Assembly: GCA_030248215.1 (NCBI GenBank)
Contig: JASANG010002605.1
Location: forward strand, 62,001-126,000
Length of the DNA stretch: 64,000 nucleotides
Direction of reading: 5' to 3'
Source: Enoplolaimus lenunculus
Taxonomy: Eukaryota; Nematoda; Enoplea; Enoplida; Thoracostomopsidae
The notes beneath the pieces are model-generated. The model saw only the letters and a program-made list of their open reading frames with translations, searched no databases and had not been told where the DNA came from. This document shows positions 11,402 through 23,100 of the stretch, in pieces; the stretch's first letter is position 1; every line of letters starts with the position of its first letter. A program made the translations under genes and the position numbers.

Positions 11402-12538
11402 AATGTCATTCACACGTTATAATGCGTGCGCTCCGCACATGCAATGTCCCTACCGTTTTGAACAGACAGCATACATGTCCATACCGTTTATTAAAAGCAA
11501 TTTTCGTCGCATCACTTGCGACACAAATTGATGGACATTTAGGCGTTTTCGGCAACGGTGTAGCGGACAAATTCATAATCCGCGAACAGTGTGCGGACTT
11601 TTTGATTTGGCAGGAAATTGAAATTGTGATGTTGGCTTAAAATCAGGCGGGAAATAACAACTTATGAAAGAAATGTAAATTTTGGCGGGAAATTCAAATT
11701 TTAAGGGTAAAACCAAGTTTTGGCGGGAAATTCAAATTTTGGCGGGAGAATTTATATTCTGGTAGGAGAATTTAAATTTTGGCGGGAAATTCAAATATTG
11801 GCGTAAAAATTCAAATTTTGGCGGGAGAATTGGAATTTTGGCTGGAAATTCAAATTTTAGCGCTAATATTCAAATTTTGGCGGGAAATTCAAATTTTGGG
11901 GGGAAATTCAAATTTTATGCGGGAATATTCAAATTTTGGCGGAAGAACTTAAATTTTGGTTATAAATCCAAATTTGCAGAAAAATTCAAATTTTGGGGGC
12001 AGTATTTAAATTTGGGTGGGAAAATTCAAATTTTGGCGGGAGAACTTAAATTTTGGCGGCAAATTCTATTTTTGGCGGGAAATTCAAATTTTGCCGGGAG
12101 AATTTGAATTTTGGCGGCAAATTCAAATTTTATGCGGGAATATTCAAATTTTGGCGGGAACATTTAAATTTTGGCGGGAATATTCAAATTTTGGCGGGAA
12201 CATTTAATTTTTATCGGGAACACTCAACTTTTAGCGGGACAATTTAAATTTTAGCTGCAAAATTTAAATTTTGGCTGGAAATCGAAATTTTTGAGGAAAA
12301 ACTAAATTATGAAGAAACCTAAAATTTTGCGAAAAATAAAATTTTTTAAGCGAACTATCTATATAGCAGACATTCGATACCTATCGTACAGTTGAGTGGG
12401 ACATTCAAGGCAAACATCAACGGTATGAAAATGTCCGCTACACCGTCTGCGCAAAAGTTGCATAATCCGCGCAGCTAACTATATTGTAGGACGTTGCGTG
12501 AGCAAAGCGCACGCGTTATAACTTGTGAGTGACATAAT
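11402..12538. mobile_element. Non-autonomous transposon-like unit with ~45-bp terminal inverted repeats
   Basis: The left edge (AATGTCATTCACACGTTATA, then ATGCGTGCGCTCCGCACATG) is an inverted copy of the right edge (read inward: ATGTCACTCACAAGTTATAA, then CGCGTGCGCTTTGCTCACG). A subterminal segment, ATAATCCGCG with GCGGACA, is also shared in inverted form at 11560-11600 and 12430-12475. The interior is almost wholly a minisatellite. No transposase is present. Confidence 0.75.
11645..12345. repeat. Minisatellite, ~22-24-bp unit GGCGGGAAATTCAAATTTT
   Basis: About 30 imperfect copies alternating GGCGGGAAATTCAAATTTT and GGCGGGAGAATTTAAATTTT. The apparent protein frames inside are periodic (NFGGKFKFW-like) and are by-products of the repeat. 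Confidence 0.95.
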
Positions 12539-13690
12539 TTCAATTCTAATTGAAATCAAGTAATTAAGCACGCGACTGAACTTTGTTAAGCCCGATCTTA
12601 GGATTAAGGTATTTTAAGTCAATGATTTACGTATGTATAAAATGTACAAACTCATATTAAACCAAAACTTTAAACTTTGTTCAATCCTGAACCCAGAGCG
12701 CTAAACAGATTCCTGGCCTGAGAGCCATGGCTAAAAATTGAAATTGACTACAGAGCTAAGAGAGACTCGAGCTTTCGAATGATTATGAAAATTCCACGAC
12801 TAACAGAGTCTCAGAAAAAATGAATAAATAGCCCTGGTTCGAATCAGTGGCAAGAAAATCAATTAAAAACCTCAAAGGCTAGGATCGATCCGCCTTTCTA
12901 TTAAAGCGGTCTATGACCAAGTAAAACAAAATCCGGTTGAACCAACCAATTTCTAAGACTAAGACTAATGTTAAGCCATACCCATGACCGAGTGTCATTA
13001 AGCCTAACCATGAGAAAAAGTTGTGAGCACACAGTTGTACTAAAATTCACGGAGAAAAAGCTAATTGTTACTGGCGCGACCTACTTACACGCACTCGGGG
13101 GTTCGTTAGAGCTTAGAGCGTAGGCAGGCTTAGGCGTACGACGATATCGGGATTTTGTGACTCTCAAAACCTGATATCACGCCGGGGGACCGTCATCCTA
13201 TAGGCAAGTAGCTTACTTTGGCAGATCCACGGCCTCGAACACCCGTGAGAGTATCATCTCGGATTCGTCCGCAGGGATATTCGTTGATCGTACCCGTAAC
13301 AATATTGCAACCACTTTGACTGGTATATTTCAGTCTGTATATAGTAAAATTTTTAAACAATGGAAATGATTGCAAAATCGTTAAAAGATAACGTTGTTAA
13401 AAGTGAGTGAATATAAGTAAAATGTAAATATGCGGGGTTCAAGCTTTGAAACAACATTTCGATTTTGTCCAGCAACCAAAAAAATTGTGGCCATTCGCAG
13501 AAAGTGTGCAGAAATACGTTTTGAACGAAACCTTTATTTTGCAATTTATATGTATTTAGTAGTTTTGGTAAATTTTTTGCTCACCACTCTTCGAACTTCA
13601 AGTATTTCACAAGAACGAGAAAATTAATGGCATTGACAGAGTATTCTGGTAAACGGGTTTTCGAAAAAAATCAATATTTTAACATGAAAT

Positions 13691-13959
13691 TTAACCCGTT
13701 CTCACATAGAGTTGACTATGGGCAACTCAGCGCAGTGTATATACGTTAAATATTATATCGCACAGTGTTTAAGAATTGCACCTCGTATACATAGTACTAA
13801 ATCACTACAAGACGTGAGAGCCCCTTCGGGATTGAGCGTCAAGCTTCTATAGCTGAGTGGCGATTGTAAAAGCCTCCCACTCCAGTCACTGGAGTTCGAA
13901 TCCTGCGTAAAAGCAGGTCTCAGATGAAATAAAAAAATATTCATGTGATAAAGGGTTAA
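13691..13959 (+). mobile_element. Family E piggyBac-like MITE, copy 1
   Basis: TTAA-CCC at the left and GGG-TTAA at the right match the hallmark of piggyBac-superfamily elements (TTAA target duplication, CCC...GGG ends). The interior carries a tRNA-like segment with box A TAGCTGAGTGG and box B GTTCGAATCC. It lies about 210 bases before the EXOC3 start, in the opposite orientation to copy 2. Confidence 0.85.
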
Positions 13960-14156
13960 TGGGTATGTAGTTGCCATAGCAATCTATTTTCAAATAAAAT
14001 ACTCATATCAACTTTTATAGCCCCAACAAAAAGATTCAACGGTAATTGAAACAAAACAAATATTCAAGTATAATATATATGCTCTGTTATTGTTTGAGTA
14101 AATTTGTTTCCAACTGCAGTTAAAAAATAGAATCAGTATATATAATATATTTAATG

Positions 14157-14174
14157 CTGTTTCTAGCAACCATG
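14157..14174 (+). promoter_or_regulatory. Splice acceptor five bases before the EXOC3 start codon
   Basis: GCTGTTTCTAG lies immediately before CAACC and the ATG at 14172, a pyrimidine-rich 3' splice site. So the mRNA leader must be joined here, either by cis-splicing (a candidate exon ends at 10482) or by spliced-leader trans-splicing. Confidence 0.6.
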
Positions 14175-17100
14175 ATACCGCTAAGTGCAGACGCTGATAA
14201 ACTGATAGATATTGCAAGTCTCGATGAACAAGCGAAATCTGCTGCGTTGAAGCATGTCGCAACCCTGTTTCAGGTAAACTTAAACGCCATCAATCTTCAT
14301 TAACCCTTTCTCACATGAATATTTTCTATTTCCCCTGAGACCTACTTTTATGCTAGGATTCGAACTCCAGTGACTGGAGTGGGAGGCGTATACCATCACC
14401 AGTCAGCTACAAGAGCTTGACGCTCGAGCCAGAGGAGGCTCTCACGTCTTGTGGTAATTTAGTACTATGTATACGTGTTGCAATTGTTAAACACGGTGCG
14501 ATCTATGCTATTTAACGTATATACACTGCGCTTAGTTGCCTATAGGCAACTCAATGTGAGAAGGGGTTAAATATGTCCGCTTTGAACATGTTATGGTTCT
14601 TAAAACGAGTATTGCAAATATTGCAGTAAGTTGCTTTTTAAACATTTTACCGCAGTAGGTGCAATGATATTAAGTTGACAAAGTTTCTGAGGCAGTACAT
14701 ATACAATGCTGTAATTGAAAAAGCTTAAATCAGTGATTGATGCAGCATATTTCAGCGTTGGTTCTGTATCCAAAAAGAGGTACTGTTCGAAATGCACCCA
14801 GCCATCGTATGGAAATTCGGATCAAGTAAAGTTATCCCCTAAGACATCAAGTAAAGTTCCCCCCCTAATAAGTATCAATAAAAAGTTTAATAGTTGAATG
14901 AGGGAACTTCACTTGATTCCAAAGGTTTCCCACCAATAAAAATCCAAGTTGAATTGGGGGGAACTTGACTTGATCCCAAAATTTAACCTCCTCTTGAAAA
15001 GATTTTGCCTTTAATATGGGTCAATTTCTTTAAATAACTGTCCTCAAACGATTTTCAGCGTCCAGAACAACTACATCGTGTGGAGCAACACATGAAACGT
15101 TGCGTCCGCAAACGAACTTCAATTGATGTGTTGCTTAAAACGGAAGTTGCATCTCAGCTGGAAAGCGTTCGCAAAGGACTGACAAATTTAGACGAATCTT
15201 TGAACGATTTGAAAGAAATTCAAACCAGGTATAGGGTCATGGTGACATGAGCGGCGGCACTTCTGATCACCTTTTAGTCGAATGATGCCGCGCGTCGGAA
15301 AGAATTTTATCTTTAGACTATGGATAAGTTTAATTTTTAAAATAAATAGAAACATTTTTCTTGCTTGGTGTTGCGAGCAGTTGTCATTTTTGTTTCAATT
15401 TCAGGGATTATATATCATGCCATCTTCATATTTAATGTGATCAACAACTATTTCTTTCAGCTTAGCGTCAATAAACGAATCGCTAACAGAAATTGCACCT
15501 CTGGGATCTCAACTGAAAGAATTACGCTCTTGGTGCACGAAACGAGATCAGGTGCGAAAAGTTTGCACTATTTTGTTTTTGCCGCAAATATTTTTGATAT
15601 TACAGTGAAAAGCGTAATTAAAGATATAGAACATTTTGAACAAATAAAGGTGCGTTCCTACACTCTAGTGAAAATGTTATATATGTATGTATGTATGTAT
15701 TATGGGTCTACCAATTCGCAGGTATAATAGTAGAAGCTACAGGTAGAACGAATTGTAACAGAGGTATGCGCAAGTCAATCAATCGATTGAAATTTTCGCT
15801 TAGGGTCTCGGGTACAGAGTTCCATGAAATTATACACGGTTATGAGACTTAAATCATTTTTATTAATCTTTTTCTTTTATCCAAGTAGTTTTTGGGCAAT
15901 TCCATTAAGTTCAGGTATACGGAGCAATTTTTATAAAGTATACTTTCAAAATCATCAGCGAACCCAATATTATTTCACTACAAGAACTACCACCGTCCAG
16001 CAAGATTTGAAGAAGCGCAGCGAAAGTTTCTGTATGTCAATTAGCTATCTATAATGTAGAATATCAATTCGTTAAAAATTTGTGCCAATGTACAGAACAG
16101 GGTCGTAGCAGTAGTATAAGCATGTTCCTAAGTTTAAGCCTATGCCTGTAAGCAGACATTTGTTTTCTAAATCCTAACTTTACTCTATTGCTGTTCCGCA
16201 GAAAAACGTTCGGCACCTGATTTTAACCTGCAATCAATGGGCTAAATCAGTATTGAAAGAAACCTGTAGTTTGGTAAAAAACATTTCGGTGGTTGATGGG
16301 TTTATGCGTCTCAGAGTTGCTTTCTATGGTTTTCCTTTTAGTATGCAGTAGCAATGGAAAACTGTAACGTGATATTTAAATCGCAAGAAATTATTGACAA
16401 GACACGAACATATATCGAAGAAGGTCAACTGTTACATGCCCATAAAAAGTTAGTGATGTTTAAATCTTAATGGTTCAGAAAACTGGAGTACCCAGATCGT
16501 CAAGCTACCGGTACAAAATTTGAGCCCTATTCACACGTGTAAGTTTTTGCTGCGAGAAGTCGCAGCTGCAGCTTGCACTTGCAACCGCTTTCTCATTGGC
16601 TGATAAAAAAATGCAAGTTCTGCGTGCAATTTTCTGCTGCAAGTTCTCGCAGCAAAAACTTGCACGTGTGAATAGGGCTTACGTCATTTTCTGGTTTAAC
16701 ATATTTCAACGACATAAATAAACCAAATGCAAATATATTAATCGTTAAATCTTAAGTAATTTTGATTCCGAATTCCAATACATGCCGGATAACATTGTTC
16801 TCTTCCTATACTAGTGAAATATTCTAATAGTTGTCAAGAACAGTAATCACTGGCGGAACCGCGGTGGACGGCGGAGTTCAGGAATAGGCGTCTTCAACAG
16901 AGGTGAAATCCAAAGTTTCTTGTTACGATTTTGTACTAAAATTACGCTTGGCTCTTCGCTTGCTTCGATAGCGACTTTTTAGCGAAAAGTTTGCATGGCT
17001 GCGTAGAAGTTTTTGTAGGGGGGGCTATTGAGTGCAGTGTAGAAAATATATTTAACAGAGCAGTGCATTTAGAAAGAGGCTAAAGTGGAAGGAAACGGCA

Positions 17101-20100
17101 AGCGTTTCACAGTGTTCAATAAATGAGATAGGGTATGAGCCGATCAAACACACACTGCATGCATTCTTTTCTGCACAGAATGTATCCAATTGCATACGCT
17201 TGTCTAAGAGTCATCACAAACTTTATGGTAAAATGTACTGTACTGACCCGAATAAGAGGGGGATAATAATCAATTGGAGTCCGTATCCCTAATAAGAGTC
17301 CGTAAGCGGATAGAGTTCCTAAACCCTAATTAGAGTCCATAAATGTCAATTGACCCTAATAGTAGCGCATAAATGACTCCATGACCAAATAATTTGAGTT
17401 CGAAACTTTAAAGCGTGCTAAAATTTTGAAAGTACATTCCTAAGTATAACCTTATTGACACAAGACAAATAAATTAATTGAACGGATAAATGCAGTACCG
17501 GATATATCAGTAACGAACGGCGTCGGAGCGTGGGTTAAAAATAAATAACAGTCCGTAACCGAATAACAAGGGGGGTACACTCTGGAGAGGCCAAATAAAT
17601 ATCAGTCCCCCCTCTTATTCGGGTCACTCCAGTATGTTTTATATTGATATTTTTCAGCATTATGGAGCTCGAAGCAGCGCGTGACGAGTTGTTGTTTGAA
17701 GTCAACAGACCAAAGAGCGAAAACGATCGAGAAAAACGGGTAAGACCCCGATTTGAACTTGCAAACAATTTGCCACCATACGATTTGGTGCTTTTATATG
17801 GGCGGTGACCCTTTATTGGTCCGATCACATAAGCGATGATTTAGCATTCTTTTGCAAGATATATGATCCTTGATTAACTTTTATATAACCGAAATGTTAA
17901 GAAAATATTTCGCAACCTCGCAGCAGCGCGGTCGTGTTCATATGGTTGTTTCGCAAAAATCTCTATTTGGATATCCAGGTGTCATATAGTGTGTGACAGT
18001 ATATGCTGTAGCAATGCGAAAGTAGTGATCGTTGACCTGTTTGGCATTAAAGCGGTTTTACCACCTTATGTGGCCAAAATATATATTCTTTACGGGATCT
18101 GGAATAACGTGGACCGATTGATTGAAAACATTGGATTTCGTAGTGACCATGGTGTGGCGACTAGTTTATGGAAGACCCCTATACGGGCCCGTAGTCAAGC
18201 CAACATGCTAGGTGGGCGCAACAATTTTATGATGGAAATGTAGCTTGTTGGAGATTTCGCAAGACTTGAAAGCGAAAGTAAAGCTACAGGGGAAAAGTTT
18301 CTGACTAGCGTAGCAGACATAGTTTTTATGCTCTGTAAACAGTGGGTTATATGAAAGCCTGTAATGTAAATATGCTTTTCTCCAGAAATTAGGGTGGCAC
18401 ACCGGTGTTTTTTCTGGCCAGTGGTCGGTTACACATTGGGATTGTTAGTTTCTTCTTAACTCGTGGCTACAAATGACGGACTTTGCTAGTCTGTCAACAC
18501 GGTGCAAACGAAATGCGGATTCCTGTTTAGATTTCCGACTAATTTCAGTTTTTGATACGACTGAGTGCATACTGTGCGCAATTTTTTAGCCTGCAAGTTT
18601 ACAAAACGTAGGAGCTAAGAGTCGAATGGTTTAAAAAAAATTTTCTGTTAAAGGTTTGGTTCATGACTTTTGTCGAATAACTGATTTGGCGCCTGTATTA
18701 AAACAAAAAATTTTGTGTACGTTTAGATGGTGCAAACAGAGCAGTTATGATTACTGCGGTGATGTTGACTTTTAGTCGAAACATTCGTTGGAATTTAATC
18801 AAATTCCAAGTTGTTTATTAATTTACGAAACGGCGCTGTGCCGTAAACTGGCATTATAGAACATTAGTAGCCCGCTGTGCGCAAAATGAAGGAGCGACTT
18901 ATACAGTGTGTTTCCAAATGATATTGAGTTTTATACAATGACAAATTGTGGTACCAAATTTTTATTTTGCAACAAATTATACTTGATACCCCTTGTGTCG
19001 AATTATTTTAATTATTATAAGGATAAATTCGTTCCTGAAGTCATTATTTTCGTGTGTATTTTTAAATTCCTTGATCCATCAAAACAACTTGATGCAGTTC
19101 AAGTTTAAAATTTCTGCGGAAGCCGTTGGTTGTCAAAAATCCATTATAGTCGAACAACCGGTGATGACTAACACTTCGAAACTTCTGCTTCATAAATTCG
19201 ACCGTCTGAATTGTCATGTGGCCAATTTTGAGTCCTTCTACTTCAGTGAAAAAAATGAATTGGACTCATGTGAGAAAGGGTTAATATTTATACAGCAACT
19301 GCGATGACAAAATTTTGAAACTTGAATTATTATAATATGTTTTGATTTTTTTTTCTATTTTTTAGCTTCTTGAAAGCTATTTTGGTGAAGTGAATGAACT
19401 GGTTGAGCAGCTACGCGAACAATGCTGGTATGTACTCCGTCGAACAACCGATACAGCACAGTCGAATCCAGCAAAACTTGTGACTGTCCTCAGAATTATA
19501 GAGCGAGAAGAAAGGTATTACAACAACATCATCATTTATGCGAGCTTGGTAATCGATCCTAAGAGAGCTCTCACGTCCTGTAGAGATTTTACGTTGCACA
19601 TACTCTCATTGTTGAAGATTTCGCACGGTGTACATCGGGCTTTTATACAGTATGTCAGTTTGCAGATAGTATACACTATGCGGGAAAAGGTTATAGGCAC
19701 TAACTGAAAACGTTTTTTATACAGTGATGTGTTGAGTTTCTCAGAGTGTTTTTCAACCATGGTAATTTGTGTAAAATTTGTCACATTAAGCCGGTAACCA
19801 AGGGGTGCAAGAATGGGGGCTCAGCACCCTCCCCGGAAAATAATTTCTCCTGCAAGAAAGTTTTCATCCTTGCTTGTATGTCAACTAAAACCCTTGTATG
19901 CCCATCCTGAAAAAATTTTAAACACCCGCTAGCCAGATGAGCTGGCTACGGGCCTGGTGAAATTGTTTGTCTTTTAAGTTTTAGAATTGACCAAGCGGTT
20001 GTTGCTGATTCCGAATCAAGTGGATTTCTACCTCCAGGCCGGCCTCGACAATGGCGAGACAAAGCTTTGGTTGTTTTGAACGAACGAGTTGAAGAGCAGT

Positions 20101-23100
20101 AAGTTGAATTTTGTGAGAGCAAAGTTTTCGTTACCCACTGCTAGAATTGTCGCTCGTTTACTGTATTCTAGCAGCGTGACTGGATCGCAGTTCTACACTG
20201 AAATGCTAGCCTTTTCCGGCCCATAACCATATGGGGGCCAAATGGGTTTAGCCACCTTGAAAAAAAGTTGCCCCATATAGAAAACTGTCAACCTTGCTTG
20301 TAAGTAATCAAAAATCCTTGTATGTGAATCCTAAAAAATGTTCAGCACTCCTGGCTAGATGAACTGGATTCGGGCCTGAGCCTTACTCACACAGCGCCGG
20401 CACTGCACCATACTGCTTGTGATTCACATTGAGAAACACAAATCTGGGTTAACACACGGACCTATAAGCATGTAATTCATGTATTCGTCTCCAAACCAAT
20501 ATTCCTGTTATCTCTTTGTAAGGAAATTGTTTTCAGAATTGACGCGATGCAACTCGAAGACAGATCGACAAACAAACATTGGCTTGTGCGCTACTTGGAG
20601 TTGATTCGAATTGAAGTTGTACGCGAGTTACGTGTTATTCGGGTGAGCACCAGGCTTAATCGCTTGTGGCATGTTTTCAGAGTATTAGCGAAATCTTACT
20701 TGCATACAAGTGTTCGATTTGCAAACAAACTGACAGCAAAACTTAACGTTGTGTTGACGATTGCGCGATGCTTTTTTGCAAGGAAACAATCGTACCAAAT
20801 GTGCTGACATCAGAGCGGCCCCCCTTGGAAATATTTTGGCCCCTAGCAATTTTTCAATCTTGCGTGTAAGTCATTGAAAACCCGTAGATGCCCCTCATAA
20901 AAATTCTTTTGCCTCCCTATCACAAGGTGAGCTGGTTACGGGCCTGCATCAGAGCCCGTATTCTCAAATGCGGATAGCACCTATCTCCAGTTAATGATAA
21001 CTTTTCGTACTCACGACCTCTGCAGTTGCGGACCTCAGACAATGAACAGAAGTAGGCTAAAGTCAAATATGATAAATGTCAACAATTTTAACACTCACCA
21101 TTCACTTATTCGAAACCTTCAAGACCAACCGCCAACTTGCGTACGTGCTACACACATTTGAGAATGCGGGCACAGTTTTGAAATACGACACATAAAATAA
21201 CCGATCGTTGCGGATACTGCCAATTTTGAGATCGTAAATTTATCTTAGAAATTCATGATTTTTAACATTTACGCCTAGTAATAATTAGCATATTCCAGTC
21301 AATATGTGCAGGATGTTTTCCGCCGTACTACTCGATTTGTGATCGGTTCGTCAAAATGTATCATATGGCAATTAGAAGCAAGGTAATGTGAAAAGTTAAT
21401 TTTTATGTTTGCAAGTGCAGTTATATAAAATCATTCAATGTCTGGTAAAACTCAGTTGGTTGCAGTATCTATCAGCAGATAGCGACAGTGTTTAAAACAA
21501 AACAACTTGGCGATAGTGATGTTTAGTCACTTTTTGTGTTTCTGAATTTATTGATAAAATCATCGTAGGAGGGTAAACGACCCTTTGACAATGTTTAGAA
21601 GTAAGCATCTCCGTTAAGGTCAAAATTTTATTCCAGTTTAACCGCACTCGTTCAAAACGTTTTTAAGATTTCTACTACGGTTTTAATCGTTTCTATATAC
21701 AAATTAGTGTACTAAACACAAACTGTTCTTATTGATGATTTTGACTGATCCAGCCAAATCTGACAACGCACACTCGCTGGATATTCACTAATGAAAGCAA
21801 CTTGACTGCGAGAAGCGAACGCAAAGTCAAACGTAATTTTATTATGATTTTGGTTTCTGTTGGAGGTCTAAAAAAGTTTGCAGTGGCCTCTTTTAAATCA
21901 GCCAGTAGTGTAACATATTTCAGTTGAAAGAAATTGCTAAAGACGATTTGGACAAAACAGAAATTATTCAACTTCTCAGTTGGCTTAAAGTTTATGTGTG
22001 AGTCGTCATCTTTGCTGGTTTTCAATCTGTGGGTCCAAAAACAAATTCTTCATTCTATTCGTGTAATCGTTTTCCAGCTACTGCTATACAACAAAAGCTT
22101 AATCCTCAGCATGGTATAAAGTTAATATGGCATACACCAGGGCTTTAGCTGCATGAGACGAACATTTAAGCTCCCTCCTCTCTTTCAATTGAAACCTTTT
22201 TTGAAAATTGAAAAATCAATTAGCAAAGCTTCTTTGCCAGCATAAAGCAATCTTGTCTCATATTAATTTCTGGCAACAGGTTCGCTATACAGAAATCATT
22301 AACGAGTTCAAATTGACTGGCATAACAAGACCGGACCCGTAGCCAGAGCGGAACCAAATGGAGCAGCCGTCTGAAAAAATTTTGGCCGCCGTAGAAAATT
22401 TTCAATCGTGCTTGTAAGTCGTCGAAAACTTTTGTATGTCCCACCGGAAAAATGTTTTGCTCCCCTAGAAAAGATGAATTGGCAAACGAGTCTGTCAAGA
22501 GGTTATAAATTGCACGAATGCATGCAATTATGGTGACCAAAACATTTTAGAACAGACGCGCATTTGTCACAAATGCTTAACGGCTGATACTTTGTACTCA
22601 AAAACATTTACTAGTTTTTAGTTTGTTAATATCGAAACTGCAATGTGGTACACCAACTAAAATTTCAGGGGTCCTGAAATGATTGGCAATCCAGCGTTGA
22701 ATATTAACGCTCAGAAAGTCGTAGAAACATATCCGTTGTTTGAAAAAGGCGAAATTGACCGACTTCTTGATAAGTATGCTGTTTTTTAAACCTTTATTCA
22801 CACTTGTAAGCAGGGTCAGGCTTGGTGTTGCCTCCAAAACCAAAGTTCGTAAGACCCATTTTAAAGGTTAGCGATTTATGTCTAAAATAAATGTAATTTA
22901 ATTGCATATCTCAATATCAGTACAATACGCTATTATTTTAAAAGTTATACTCAAGAAATATAAAAAAACTGCAATTGATAGCCAAAATTTTCAATTTGTG
23001 CCTTAGCATTCAACTTTACCCTTCCCACATCTTAATTAGCTTAAGCTTAAAAAAAGCGAGCTTAAGCTTATAAAGGTAGAGAATGCAATGAGCAACTAAA

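Noticed and set aside
11838-12247. Repetitive protein (NFGGKFKFW-type) on the plus strand
   Set aside because: A by-product of the 22-24-bp minisatellite; unit length is not a constant multiple of three.
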